From Dendrolimus kikuchii (Eukaryota; Arthropoda; Insecta; Lepidoptera; Lasiocampidae): a stretch of 64,000 bases of DNA. The stretch lies in assembly GCA_019925095.2 (NCBI GenBank), contig CM034389.1, positions 27,406,935-27,470,934 on the forward strand, given 5' to 3'. The translations under genes were made by a program, and so were the position numbers. The notes beneath the pieces were generated by a model that saw only the letters and a list, made by a program, of their open reading frames with translations, made no database searches and was not told the DNA's origin. This document shows, piece after piece, positions 21,665-32,121 of this stretch. How positions within the stretch are numbered: position 1 is the first letter of the stretch; each line of letters opens with the position of its first letter.

Positions 21665-21934
21665 AGAAGACCCCCGTTTATACAGAAGTTTCACTTCAAA
21701 AAAAGTTCTCATCATCAAAATTAAATGAACTAGACTAAGTTTAATAAACTCCTCAAAGATCACTATCTAAATTTTTAAACAGTACTTTATGTATGTATAT
21801 GTAACTCTATGTACATATATTACTATATAAATATGTACGTGTATTTTTATTTACTATTAATATATGTATATATGATTGTATATATTTTAAACTATGCGCA
21901 CTGAATACCGACCCATTATTAGTTATATAAAATG

Positions 21935-22025
21935 ATCTCCAGAAGGTTGTTTGGAAGAAGAAATCGCTGTTAGCGATAAGACCGCCGATTGTACTAGTTA
22001 TATGATTGTTAACTCATGTGTATTA
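21935..22025 (+). repeat. LINE 3' tail with ATCGCT hairpin
   Basis: AGAAGGTTGTTTGGAAG, ATCGCT-GTT-AGCGAT, AAGACCGCCGATTGTAC. Almost identical to the tail at 60583, so both belong to one subfamily. Confidence 0.8.
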
Positions 22026-22030
22026 TTTTA

Positions 22031-22249
22031 CATACATACATACATAACTTCACGCCAGTTCCCTTGCGGGGTAGGCACGGACAACAGAGCGCCATTCACG
22101 CTTATTCTTACACACCTCACTGGCTTCTTTGACATTCATAGCTCTTGTCATGCACGCTCGTCTGTTCTTAAGGCTCCTGACATCACCTACTAGTACACGA
22201 TCAATTTGATCATGGAAGGTGTGTCGTGGCCTTCCACGACTTCTGCATC
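22031..22249 (-). mobile_element. RTE-1 LINE tail
   Basis: About 65 terminal codons. It abuts an R1-like tail at its truncated 5' end. Confidence 0.88.
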
Positions 22250-22365
22250 GATTTGACTCTGGTGTGCGCATTCGTGGGTGACACCTCTCGTAGCTTTGGT
22301 CTAGTCCCTAGTAACGGACCCGGCAGTGTGCGAAACGCATTTCCACCACCTCAAAAAAAAGAAAA
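22250..22365 (+). repeat. R1-like LINE 3' terminus with A-tail
   Basis: GGTCTAGTCCCTAGTAACGG, ACCCGGCAGTGTG and CATTTCCACCACC then A-rich. The order matches the last ~60 bp of 15007-15641 and 47450-47780. Confidence 0.6.
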
Positions 22366-22515
22366 AGCTTGCCAACAGTGAACGAATTTTTTAAATCGGT
22401 TCAGTAGTTTCGGAGCCTATTCAACAAATCTTTCCTCTTTTTAATAGATATATGTTAGAGCATGCTACCTACATATATTTGAACTTTTTGATAACCACCA
22501 ATTTTTTATTCTTTA

Positions 22516-22757
22516 CTAGCTTCTGCCCGCGACTTCGTTCGCCTTAAAAAAAATTAAGTTAAAAAAACCCCCGATTTTAAAAATTCTTCATTGGTGCTCT
22601 GCACCTATTGGTGTTAGCGTGATGATATATAGCCTATAGCCTTCCTCGATAAATGGGCTATTTAACACTGAAAGAATTTTTCAAATCAGACCAGTAGTTC
22701 CTGAGATTAGCGCGTTCAAATAAACAAACTTTTCAGCTTTATATATTAGTATAAGGT
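22516..22757 (-). mobile_element. Helitron (CACAGCTAG type)
   Basis: CTAG at 22516-22519, GCCCGCGACTTCGTTCGCC next to it, and the 5' end CTTATACTAATATATAAAG at 22736-22757. Confidence 0.78.
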
Positions 22758-23215
22758 TTACTCTACTGACATGTTCCATTTTGATATATATTTGCTTCTG
22801 TTATATTTTTGCCTTTATCGTGTCAATATAATTTTTACCACAAAATTATATTTTATATATACTATACTACTAAGAGCATTCAGCACCTACAATATACAAC
22901 CTTCATAGGTTAACAAAACCGTAGTTGCATGATAAAAATCATATGTAACAACCGTCGTCCCACGCTCTATTTAGCAAAAGACAGGCAGGTAGAAAGCGAA
23001 AAGCCATCAAAATTATGCAAATAACAACTATGAACAGATATGCAAACACTAAAATACTTTCTTTTGTGTAAATTTTACGTAATTTCAATTTAGACTACGC
23101 AGTGATAAAAGCCTAATATTGGCAAGACAAAATTTGTTTTGTTATGTAATGTACACGAATGGCTTAATGTCCCTGCTCCATCTGTGATAATGTTTGTGTA
23201 AGTGATTGTGGCCAA
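22758..23215. other. No recognised feature
   Basis: AT-rich. Short frames only. Confidence 0.45.
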
Positions 23216-23835
23216 ATATACATACTGGACACGTTCCGTTAGTAGCTCACAACGCCCAAAATGCTCCGTCAGCCGTTCCACATGGCGACCACGCTCACTA
23301 ATGACGATATCATTTCCAATCACACAGTGCTTTTTTTTTTGTTTTGAGGCGAGGGAAAATGCTTAACCGATTTACGCACAAACTGGGTCGTTGCTAGGGG
23401 AACGACACGCGTCGGTCGGGGGCGATAACACTGCAGCAATAGTATGCTCTTGGCGGTGCTCCGTCCGCGATCGACGTCACAGAATAGTGTGGAAGACTCC
23501 GAGCGTTGCTACACGAGCGAGCAACCCCAATACCCACTAAAAACCCCCTCCTCCCTGTCGACCCTGCGCTTTTGTTTGTGTTGGAAAGGCTGAAATTTAG
23601 AACATAGTTACGCCCAGTCGATCCAGCGCAATAAAGTGCCTGGAGTGTGTCCTGCGAGAACACACCCCACTTCGTTGTGCGGGGGTAGAAGGTCCTTTGC
23701 TCTCCTAGCAAGCTAAAGGCAATCACACAGTGTTTACAAGGACCCATGTCAAGAGGTGGATTTTCAAATCAACCAATGACATTTGTGTATTTCGTCATGA
23801 CATATCAACGCTCCGTAATCTGTTCCACTAGGTAT
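23216..23835 (-). repeat. Family I element, interrupted by an R1-like LINE
   Basis: Left part 'agctcacaacgcccaaaatg' to AATGACGATATCATT (23246-23317) and right part CAAGGACCCATGTCAAGAGG (23737-23756) match 47795-47985 and 53250-53480 around an R1-like insertion. Its own ends and class are undefined. Confidence 0.55.
23330..23720 (-). mobile_element. R1-like LINE 3' UTR insertion
   Basis: Minus-strand 3' UTR closely matching 15230-15600, including GGGGGTTTTTAGTGGGTATT (23528-23547) and an A-tail (plus T-run at 23331-23341). The 12-bp duplication AATCACACAGTG (23318-23329 and 23721-23732) fixes its ends. Fully non-coding because of 5' truncation. Confidence 0.88.
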
Positions 23836-23896
23836 TTTTATTTTTTATTGCAGGAGTTCAGCAGACAGAACCGAACACGGTCACAAGCATTTCTAA

Positions 23897-24131
23897 TCTA
23901 ATACTAATATATAAAGCTGCAGAGTTTGTTTGTTTGAACGCGCTAATCTCAGGAACTACTGGTCTGATATGAAAAATTCTTTCATTGTTAGAAAGCCCAT
24001 TTATCGAGAAAGGCTATAGGCTATATATCATCACGCTAAAATCAATGGGAGCGGAGCCGCAATGAAGAATGTTTCAAAATCGGAGGTTTTGAAAACAAAT
24101 TCCACGGTGACGACGTCGCGGGCACAGCTAG
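23897..24131 (+). mobile_element. Helitron (CACAGCTAG type), complete
   Basis: TC at 23897 preceded by A, and CTAG at 24128-24131 followed by T, as expected for A^T insertion. Hairpin region upstream of GGGCACAG. About 235 bp. A 3'-only family B fragment (23838-23868, GCAGGAGTTCAGCAGACAG) lies just upstream. Confidence 0.85.
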
Positions 24132-24178
24132 TATAAGATATCTGTTAAAATAATAACTAAGAATTCTTGTAAAAATAC

Positions 24179-24251
24179 ATACATACATACATACATAACT
24201 TCACGCCAGTTCCCTTGCGGGGTAGGCACGAACAACAGTAAGTAAAGTAAA
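24179..24251 (-). mobile_element. RTE-1 LINE, extreme 5' truncation
   Basis: About 15 codons plus tail. The 10-bp duplication GTAAAAATAC (24169-24178 and 24252-24261) shows that 73-bp insertions are still proper target-primed events. Confidence 0.88.
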
Positions 24252-24429
24252 GTAAAAATACTTAATAATAAACATAATATGAAGACTAGAAAAGTGTTTT
24301 CATTAATAATCAAAGAACAATACTCAAGCTTTTATTTAAAGCTGTAAAAATATAGCTTTAAGCTTAAGTTAAAAAGCGATGAATTTGGAGAGAGCGACAT
24401 ATAAAGCTTAAAAAGGACCGAAATGATTT

Positions 24430-24692
24430 AAAAAAAAAAATATTGCAAGAGTTCAGCAGACAGGCAGACGGCCCAATGGATGGAAAGCGGTTAACATCGC
24501 CTATGGACATTTGCAACACCAAAGGTGCTACAAATGCGCTGCTGCTCTCTTAAGTGAGTCTGGAACCTAGTCACTAATGCCGGAACACAACTCAAAGTTG
24601 TTATGCCGGCATGCCCTAGACCAGGGGTGGTAGCCATCCAGTCGGCCGCAGGAAATTGTATTCTTTCTCCGTTCCTGCACGGATAAGATGAT
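24430..24692 (-). repeat. Family B retroposon with internal deletion
   Basis: Both family ends are present, but about 45 bp between CCAGTCGG and CCGCAGGAAATT are missing. Confidence 0.82.
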
Positions 24693-24769
24693 CTGGAGGT
24701 AACCTACCGTCGCGGTTGTCCCTTTGCGCTACGGCATGGGGTTTTTTAAGAAGGGCGTTATTAAATTTT

Positions 24770-25012
24770 AAATTTTAAATTCGGCAAACAAACACACACA
24801 TTGTATATCCCCCCAAATTAAGCAAGTTACGCTTGTGTTATGGGTAATATACAACGGACTACTCTGGGGCCGATCCCAGACACCCAGACCATAGTAAATA
24901 ACGGAGGAAATACGTTTCCGAAATTTACTATACCAGGAATCGAACCCGGAACCTCTACGTTGCAGTGAGGTACGCCGGCAAAGGCTTAGCCCGCTCAACC
25001 ACAGAGGCCGTC
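24770..25012 (-). mobile_element. tRNA-derived SINE 2
   Basis: On the minus strand, a perfect A box TGGTTGAGCGG (plus 24991-25001) and B box GGTTCGATTCC (plus 24936-24946) at tRNA-like spacing start a ~240-bp unit with no ORF. The body includes CTATGGTCTGGGTGTCTGGG. It is unrelated to the other tRNA-SINE here. Confidence 0.82.
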
Positions 25013-25019
25013 GTAATTT

Positions 25020-25075
25020 CTTACGTTAGCGACACCCCTGGTGTTGCAAACGTCCATAGGCGACTGTAACCGCAT
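25020..25075 (+). repeat. Family B 3' fragment
   Basis: ACACCCCTGGTGTTGCAAAC then GTCCATAGGCGACTGTAACC; the hairpin's right arm and downstream only. Confidence 0.6.
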
Positions 25076-25476
25076 TCAGTAGTAAAAGAGAGTTCAAGTA
25101 GTAAAAGAAAGTAGAAGTAAACAAAATATACGAGTTAATTTAAACCACTACTATGTTTTAATAGTTTTCACGAGCAAGTCTCGTTTGCCAAGAATGGAAA
25201 GTGAGTTTCCACTTTCGCTATACGACGACTTGTTGATGAATTTAAAAAGAAAAACAGCTTACTTTATAGTCCTAAACTTGATACTTGAAATTAATATATT
25301 AAGTTATTCGTAAGATACATACACCTCAACACAAAAATCACAAAATAACAAATAAGCGTGTTAAATTCAAAAAATTTAATCTAGAAATTAAGTTGTAAAA
25401 AAAGGGTACGGAACTCGAGTCCGTAGAGTTGTTAATAATAAATAAATAAAAAACTTGATACTTGGAAGTAATAATG

Positions 25477-25616
25477 CATACATACATAACTTCACGCCAG
25501 TTCCCTTGCGGGGTAGGCACGAACAAGAGGGTTAAGAGCGCCATTCAGGCTTATTTTTACACACCTCACTTGCTTCTTTGACATTCATAGCTCTTGTCAT
25601 GCACGCTCGTCTGTTC
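25477..25616 (-). mobile_element. RTE-1 LINE tail with 10-bp insertion
   Basis: About 40 terminal codons with extra 'gagggttaag' after GCACGAACAA. Possible 6-bp duplication TAATAA. Confidence 0.82.
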
Positions 25617-25770
25617 TATAATAAGTAAATTCTACAATATTCTATAGAAAGTAATAATGATACAGTGATAAGGTTTAAATGCAAAATATGAAATTGTAGG
25701 TCGTTTAGGAAAACGTAGTATCCTACGTAGGAACGTAGGATATGATAGAATGATAGAAGTTTGTAGATGT

Positions 25771-26560
25771 AAATTGGACCTTCCCGGCCGTGGTCCAGGC
25801 CATGGTCGGGGGCCAACCTGAATGGGACGCCGTCGCCTCCTTTTGCGAGGCCGTCATGTCCGCAAAGGAGGCGGCGGAGCGGGAGAGAGAGCGAGCAGCC
25901 GCGCTCCTCTCCCGCCGCAATAACCGGTCTCGGCGCCGGAGGAATACGGACCTCCGGCCGCCATGAACGCGCGGCGCGGGTGACGGTCAGGGGAGGCTAT
26001 AAGGCCGTCACCCGCATCTAAAGCCGCCGAGTAGGGGGCGCGTCAGTGCCCGCGCGCGCCCCTCTCAATTATGAGTACGGAGAGGCCTGCCCCAGTGCTG
26101 GGGTGGGCCCACGCCAGCCGGGGTCGCGGAAGAAAAGCTCACGCATATCCCGTGACCCCGGCTCATGGCGTCAGGTGCCACCAAGGGGTTTTAGTGGGTA
26201 TTCCGGCTCCTCTAGCCGGCGAGTCCCGCACTCCCCCGCCGAAGTCTCCCCGGCGGGGTGTCCGCAAACGGATTTCCCCTTGTAAAAAAAAAAGATGTAA
26301 ATTGGACCTACTTATGCAAAACAGAACCAATCTACAAACATGCCAAAATTGGGTTAAGGATGCAGAAGATTTTCAAAATGCGCCTTCTATCGACTCAATA
26401 AAAATCATAACGAGAAAATATAATATACAATTTTCTAAATGTTTATTCCAAAATATACAGACATATTTTTTTGTACGCAAAATTTTAATAAAAATGGCTT
26501 TTTCTCAAAACTGTCAGTATGTGGGTTGGTTCCATTTTGCATAAGTAGGTCCAATTGTGC
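25771..26560. mobile_element. MITE interrupted in its left terminal repeat
   Basis: AATTGGACCTACTTATGCAA (26300-26319) is inverted as TTTTGCATAAGTAGGTCCAA at 26536-26555, giving ~40-bp terminal repeats of a ~260-bp element. An R1-like LINE inserted inside the left repeat, so the repeat's first bases occur twice (25771-25781 and 26299-26309). Confidence 0.7.
25782..26292 (+). mobile_element. R1-like LINE, 5'-truncated, poly(A)
   Basis: Codes a C-terminus at 25784-25966 (WDAVASFCEAVMSAKEAAER, then Arg-rich SRRRRNTDLRPP, stop). The GC-rich 3' UTR holds GGGGTTTTAGTGGGTATTCC (26185-26204) and a 10-A tail. The perfect 17-bp duplication AGATGTAAATTGGACCT (25765-25781 and 26293-26309) is the longest in the window. 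The C-terminal sequence is of the R1/TRAS type; rDNA specificity is not implied. Confidence 0.92.
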
Positions 26561-26733
26561 ATGGCTAGAATTATGCTAAGATCTATGGCTGTTTTGACGA
26601 CTGACGGAGTACTGATGAATGTTGTATGTTAAAATGCACGAGTCGGCGTAAATCGCTGACACGGTAATGTAAATGTACAAATGTATATAATATATTATAT
26701 AGAAATGAGAAAATGGACAAAACAATTAAACAT

Positions 26734-27122
26734 CAGCACTGCGCAAAATCTGCGGAGTGACGCTCGCGGACCGCGTTCGTAATACCGAAGTAAGAGAGTT
26801 GGTCTGAAAGAGAGTGTCGGGGTGAAGGTAAGGAAAGGAATGCTCCGGTGGTTCAGGCATGATGAAAGAATGACTAAACAGATATACAATGCAAAAGTGG
26901 ATGGATGCAGAAGTCGTGTAAGGCCACGACACGCCTTCCATGATCAAATTGATCGTGTACTAGCAGAAGGTGATGTCAGGAGCCTTAAGAACAGACAAGC
27001 GTGCATGACAAGAGTTATGAATGTCAAAGAAGCAAATAAGGTGTGTAAGAATAAGCCTGAATGGCGCTCTGTTGTTCGTGCCTACCCCGCAAGGGAACTG
27101 GCGTGAAGTTATGTATGTATGT
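26734..27122 (+). mobile_element. RTE-1 LINE, 5'-truncated
   Basis: About 125 terminal codons, with a one-base loss near 26793 that breaks the frame (AAGTAAGAGAG instead of AAGTAAGAAAGAGAG). 15 bp are lost between CATG repeats. 12-bp duplication ACAATTAAACAT (26722-26733 and 27123-27134). Confidence 0.92.
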
Positions 27123-27339
27123 ACAATTAAACATGTACATAAATAAGAAATTTGTAATAGAGTAAGGTATGTAAATAATAATAAAGCGGAGAATTACACC
27201 CGCGACAAAAGAGCACATGCTAGTTATGTATTAAAAAAGAACAACTAATATCAAAATAGCTTAGTAATAATCCCTGACAATGTCAAAGGGACACATGGCC
27301 TGAAGGGCCTATGCAAAAACCAAAGGAGTGGGGAATTTT

Positions 27340-27610
27340 TTGAAATGTTTAAGGCTTGGCAACTAGGCCTTTAAGCCAGGCGCAGTTGTATTGTAGGCTA
27401 CAATCCACACCATTCAACGGAGTTCTTGTGAAAACTCGAAAGGCCACATTTGACTATACAGTTCACATTTCTCACAAAAAACACATAATTACAACTCAAA
27501 AACTATCAATATCCTACAACTATTGTTCATTTTGAGTAATTTTACACATTTTTAGAAAATAAAACTGCACAGCACAACGTCCCCTTTCAGTTCCCGCCAA
27601 AAACTCCGAG
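27340..27610 (+). repeat. Family K interspersed repeat
   Basis: Shares CAACGGAGTTCTTGTGA, CTATACAGTTCACATTTCTC and AAAACTATCAATATCC with 885-1135 (inverted) and 37525-37795. Its left edge GGCTTGGCAACTAGGCCTTT is shared with the 37.5-kb copy only. Confidence 0.7.
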
Positions 27611-27782
27611 TGGGGATTATAGCTGGGGAATAAATTTGAGTGGGGAAGCGCATCATAAAATTAACTATAGTGACGATAGTTAATATAAATTTAATAGGAT
27701 ATGTTGGCAACACCAATATGAGCTGCTAATATTATTTTTAAACTTGCAACATTGTTGTTGCTTTTTCTTTTTCTTCCAATTT

Positions 27783-27828
27783 GGTTGCATCCGATTAAAT
27801 ACGTATTTGTATTTAATCGGATGCAACC
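27783..27828. repeat. Perfect 20-bp inverted repeat, 6-nt spacer
   Basis: GGTTGCATCCGATTAAATAC at 27783-27802 is exactly inverted at 27809-27828. It would form a cruciform or a stable RNA hairpin. Confidence 0.97.
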
Positions 27829-28111
27829 GTTGTATATGTAAAAGTGATTTATTATAAGTTTTCACTACGATTTAATCCGGCTCGAAGGACCAACATGTGC
27901 GCAGCTCACTTCAAGATGTTTTAGATAATATATATTAACAATATTATAGCTTTAGAAATAAGTTATTTTATACTTTTTAGTTTTTTAGTTTTTGAAGTCG
28001 GTTCTTTTAAACGAAGTTTTTTTTTCTTTTTAGTGTCTAGCTATTTATGGGTGTAGACCTATGAAAGGTGCCGCGCTCCTTAAAAAATATAGGTCCCAAG
28101 AAACGGGAACA

Positions 28112-28570
28112 AAAAAATGTTCGTAAAATGAAAACTACTGGGCCAAACTATGTTAAATTTTTAGGGGACCAAATGGCAACTATTCCGCATCAAACTAAAC
28201 AAGAATCACGTAAATCGGATCATAAATCTCAGCGTAATCGGTGTTCATATGGAACGAAATGGAAAATTTTTCATAAAAAATGTTTATAAAATGAAAACTA
28301 CTGGGCCAAACTGTCAAATTTTTAGGGAACCAAATGGCAGCTATTCCGCGTCGAACATAAAAAATCACGTAAATCGGATCATAACTCTCAGAGTAATCGG
28401 TGTACATATGGAACGGAATGGAAAAATTTTCATAAAAAATGTTCATAAAATGAAAATTACTTGGCCAAACTGTGTAAAATTTTTAGGGGACCAAATGGCA
28501 GCTATTTCGCGTCGAACAAAAACAGAATCACTTAAATCGGATCATAAATCTCAGAGTAATCGGTGAACAT
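28112..28570 (+). repeat. Three ~163-bp tandem units
   Basis: Units start AAATGTTCGTAAAATG, AAATGTTTATAAAATG and AAATGTTCATAAAATG at about 28114, 28277 and 28439. Each contains ACCAAATGGCAGCTATT and ACGTAAATCGGATCATAA. Confidence 0.85.
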
Positions 28571-28672
28571 ATATTTAAAAAAGATCCCGACGAATAGAGA
28601 ACCTCCTCCTTTTTTTGAAGTCGGTTAAAAAATAATATTAGCTTATGTTGGTGTTGCCAACAATATAATAAA

Positions 28673-29020
28673 CAAAATATAAATCCTAAAAACTAAACTA
28701 AAGCGACTCTTTTTGCTCTATACTATGTAGAAAATTCATATTAATGCAAGCAAAGCCGCGGCCAAAAGCTAGTTATATAATAAATTCCCCGCCGTTGCGA
28801 AACTTCATTGTGCATGGATCGACGCAAACTTGGCTAATTTTTTAATGTTATACATAATATGGATTAGATTACAGTTTATATAAACCTTAAACCAGCTAAT
28901 AGCGGAAGCGATATTAATACAGCTAGTAGTTGTTAGCTTCATTAAGAATTATATAATGATATTAGAAACTCATTGGGTAAAAGTTGAAATTAATAAACGC
29001 TGCAGGGCTTTCGTTCGAGT
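28673..29020. other. No recognised feature
   Basis: AT-rich, no ORF. 28745-28770 ('aagccgcggccaaaagctagt') looks like a Helitron 3' terminus without the rest. Confidence 0.4.
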
Positions 29021-29033
29021 TATTGTAATACTA

Positions 29034-29440
29034 CATACATACATACATAACTTCACGTCAGTTCCCTTGCGGGGTAGGCACGGACAACAGAGTGCCATTT
29101 AGGCTTATTCTTACACACCTCACTTGCTTCTTTGACATTCATAACTCTTGCCATGCAAGCTCGTCTGTTCTTAAGGCTCCTGACATCACCTTCTGCTAGT
29201 ACACGATCAATTTGATCATGGAAGGTGTGTCGTGGCCTTCCACGACTTCTGCATCCATCCACTTTTGCATTGTATATCTGTTTAGTCATTCTTTCATCAT
29301 GCATTCTTTCCACATGCCCGAACCACCGGAGCATTCCTTTCCTTACCTTCACCCCGACACTCTCTTTCAGACCAACTCTCTTTCTTACTTCGATATTACG
29401 AACGCGGTCCGCGAGCGTCACTCCGCAGACCGCGGAGTGA
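29034..29440 (-). mobile_element. RTE-1 LINE with snap-back 5' junction
   Basis: The last ~122 residues are open. At the 5' junction the element's own end is inverted: AGCGTCACTCCGC, then AGAC, then GCGGAGTGACGCT (29414-29444). The 13-bp duplication TATTGTAATACTA (29021-29033 and 29485-29497) is separated from the element by a further inverted copy of the flank. Confidence 0.88.
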
Positions 29441-29466
29441 CGCTACTATATAATATTATTACAATA

Positions 29467-29512
29467 CTACTATAGATATAATAGTATTGTAATACTATTA
29501 TATCTATAGTAG
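29467..29512. repeat. Perfect 22-bp inverted repeat, 2-nt spacer
   Basis: CTACTATAGATATAATAGTA (29467-29486) plus TT is exactly inverted at 29491-29512. It was created at the 5' junction of the RTE-1 insertion. Confidence 0.97.
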
Positions 29513-29663
29513 ATTAACATCAATTCGAGGCCGATAGCACGTTGGTGGCATCTCTGGTTAGGGAGTCGTCTGCCTGGTTGTTGTACTCCAGCCATAAAAA
29601 AAACATTAGCCAGCTGGCGTGTTGGTGGACAAGATATCCATGGCTATTTTGTGAACAACCACT

Positions 29664-29837
29664 CATTATCATCATCCGAGCGTTAATTCCCGGTTGCGTT
29701 CGGAGCGTTCACTCCGACGCCCCGGGTCCGCTTTCCTACTTTTTCTACTTCACTTCGCGCGGTCTTCAGCATCCCGACACTCTTGCAATTTGGCTGTTAT
29801 GTCACGGACATGAAGACTGCCGCGGATGCGGGAGTTT
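29664..29837 (-). mobile_element. Short GC-rich retroposon insertion
   Basis: Bounded by the perfect 13-bp duplication GTGAACAACCACT (29651-29663 and 29838-29850). On the minus strand it ends GGATGATGATAATG, a GAT-type tail. The short reading frame is not identifiable. Probably a 5'-truncated LINE of a family otherwise absent here. Confidence 0.75.
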
Positions 29838-29850
29838 GTGAACAACCACT

Positions 29851-30648
29851 ATTTACTTTGTTTTCACAATAGCTCTGTCAGAGGGTAAAGAAAGGGACAT
29901 AGAGTACCTTTCATCAAGCAAAAAGTACTGTTCCCAAGGGATAGAATAATTACTTTCAAACGGTCATTGACCTAAACAGTTGTTATATAGTTACATTATT
30001 TTAAATGATTGACGAAATCTAAGACAAAGCCACAGGCAAAATTAGTATGATAAATCAAGTCAAAATCTGTCGTAGTCTCACGCGAATGAACTGACGGCCA
30101 TGCCAATAAATAATAAAAAAAAAAACAAGTTTAAATTCTATATAACGACAATGGAGGGACCGTACAAATCATAGCGTTATATAGAGTTATCGTTAAATGG
30201 AGAGAAGTTTGTTATTTTTGGCCGACTTCTTTTGCTGCACCAGTAATTTTGTTTTTTTTTTACTTATTTTATTCATATCTTGCGATATTAAGGCATCCTG
30301 GTGATAAAGGAAGTACTTAGAAATATCGGTATTTCGGAATTTCTTAGAAATTTCGGTATGCATGATGCCGACTTACGAGTTTATTTACGGGCTAGAATAA
30401 TAAAGCGATAAAAGATCGTACACAGCTGCGCAGTTTTTTATTAATTTTGGCAACTTAAAAGATACTTTTTATTACTTAATTTTTTTCGTTATTAAGAGGG
30501 GGTGTAATGCTGTATAGAGTCTATCATTGTATGGAAGACAAGCTAAACCAACCAAACCCAAGTGATTTCGACTCTTAAGGGAGTTTGTCGTTAAATCGAG
30601 TAACATTACATGGAGTTTACACTGTAATTTAAACCATATTATAACCTC
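29851..30648. other. No recognised feature
   Basis: AT-rich. A weak inverted pair (TCTATATAACGAC at 30138 / GTTATATAGAGTTATCG at 30175) is the only structure noted. Confidence 0.45.
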
Positions 30649-30662
30649 ATCAATAAGGTAAT

Positions 30663-31284
30663 CAGGTACACCGCTGATATAGAAAGAAGAGAGAATTTGG
30701 GGAATAGTGTGAATGGAGCGTTAGGTAAACTTCTAGGCGCTAAGAACCTCAGCGAGAAGGCCCAGCTCGCCGTACACAACGCGGTGCTGGTACCTACGCT
30801 CACGTATGGAAGCGAGAGTTGGGTATGGAAGAAAGAGCATGAAAGTAGAGTAAACGCGGTCGAGATGCGAGCACTGCGCAAAATCTGCGGAGTGACGCTT
30901 GCGGACCGCGTTCGTAATACCGAAGTAAGAAAGACAGTTGGTCTGAAAGAGAGTGTCGGGGTGAAGGTAAGGAAAGGAATGCTCCGGTGGTTCGGACATG
31001 TAGAAAGAATGCATGATGAATGAATGAATAAACAGATATACAATGCAAAAGTGGATGGATGCAGAAGTCGTGGAAGGCCACGACACACTTTCCATGATCA
31101 AATTGATCGTGTACTAGCAGAAGGTGACGTTAGGAGCCTTAAGAACAGACGAGCGTGCATGACAAGAGTTATGAATGTCAAAGAAGCAAGTGAGGTGTGT
31201 AAGAATAAGCCTAAATGGCGCTCTGTTGTTCGTGCCTACCCCGCAAGGGAACTGGCGTGAAGTTATGTATGTATGTATGTATGT
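30663..31284 (+). mobile_element. RTE-1 LINE, longest copy in window (622 bp)
   Basis: Begins in GRYTADIERR coding sequence and reads through WVWKKEHES and GRPRHTFHD to the common stop at 31258-31260. A premature TGA at 31021 breaks the frame (DE-stop instead of DERMTK). Perfect 14-bp duplication ATCAATAAGGTAAT (30649-30662 and 31285-31298). Confidence 0.93.
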
Positions 31285-31298
31285 ATCAATAAGGTAAT

Positions 31299-31660
31299 AT
31301 GTTGTACATACCTTCATATCACTCCCGTATGTAGTATATGCGTCGAATCCTATTGTTAAGGCGAAAATCACACTGCGTAAATACGCGCCACTTATCTTCG
31401 GCGAACCATCGCACCGCTTGTTCTTAACTTAGGGTTGTGTAAATGGAAAAAGGTTGAACAAATATATTTTATCTGGCAAGTAAGAAGTATGCTTAATATA
31501 GTCCCCGACACGTTACTTGGCCAGGTTTTGGCGCAGTGGGGGTAAGTCCACTCATAGTGCATTTGATGCAACAAAAAAATGTTATCATTCTATGGTTATT
31601 GCCTTCATTTATTTTTAAACATGTCTGTTTAGAAGAAATTCTAAATTCAAACACGTCTAG
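31299..31660. other. No recognised feature
   Basis: Mixed composition. The open frame running into the next pseudogene from 31536 begins in unrelated sequence and should not be read as its true start. Confidence 0.45.
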
Positions 31661-31661
31661 A

Positions 31662-31958
31662 TCAGTCGGTTTAGCAGCGGACACAACCGAATCACTCAAT
31701 CGGGGCAAATATGCAACCCTCAGTGAGAGTTATATGTCTGTGCCGTTTGCAGTCGAGACGCTTGGACCGTGGGGTCCTGAGGCCATGAGCCTCTACCAAA
31801 ATTTATCGAAACGACTCATTGACTCTTCAGGTGATCAGAGAGCTGGTGCTTACCTCGGCCAACGGATCAGTATGGCGATCCAGCGAGGAAACGTAGCCAG
31901 CCTTCTGGGCACCTTACCCATCGAAGACGGTGATCTAGGCTCAGTATTCTACTTATAG
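31662..31958 (+). pseudogene. RLE-type retroelement C-terminus, copy 1
   Basis: Reads VETLGPWGPEAMSLYQNLSK, then GDQRAGAYLGQRIS, then IQRGNVASLLGTLP and a stop. This block follows the nuclease-like region in the copies at 43150 and 53916. It is cut off before that region. The tail includes a near-inverted GTATTCTACTTATAGTC / GACTATGAGTAGAATAC around the stop (31948-31982). Confidence 0.75.
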
Positions 31959-32121
31959 TCTTGAGGGACTATGAGTAGAATACAATACAAATAAGTTAAG
32001 TTTTCTTGCATTGTATTAAATAAAATGTATATAAATAGAAGAAATTTAAAGAAATGAGAGCAATTCGAGAAGTTTATTATGTGTTATGAATAAAATATAC
32101 ACAATTAAAAGTTGAGAAATT

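Larger units (their letters stand above)
27692..28672. mobile_element. TIR element with internal ~163-bp tandem repeats
   Basis: GTTGGCAACACCAA with CTAATATTATTTTT (27708-27749) is inverted at 28628-28668, giving ~45-bp terminal repeats. Inside are a perfect palindrome (27783-27828) and three tandem units. No transposase ORF; the 60-105-codon frames arise from the tandem units. Confidence 0.72.
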
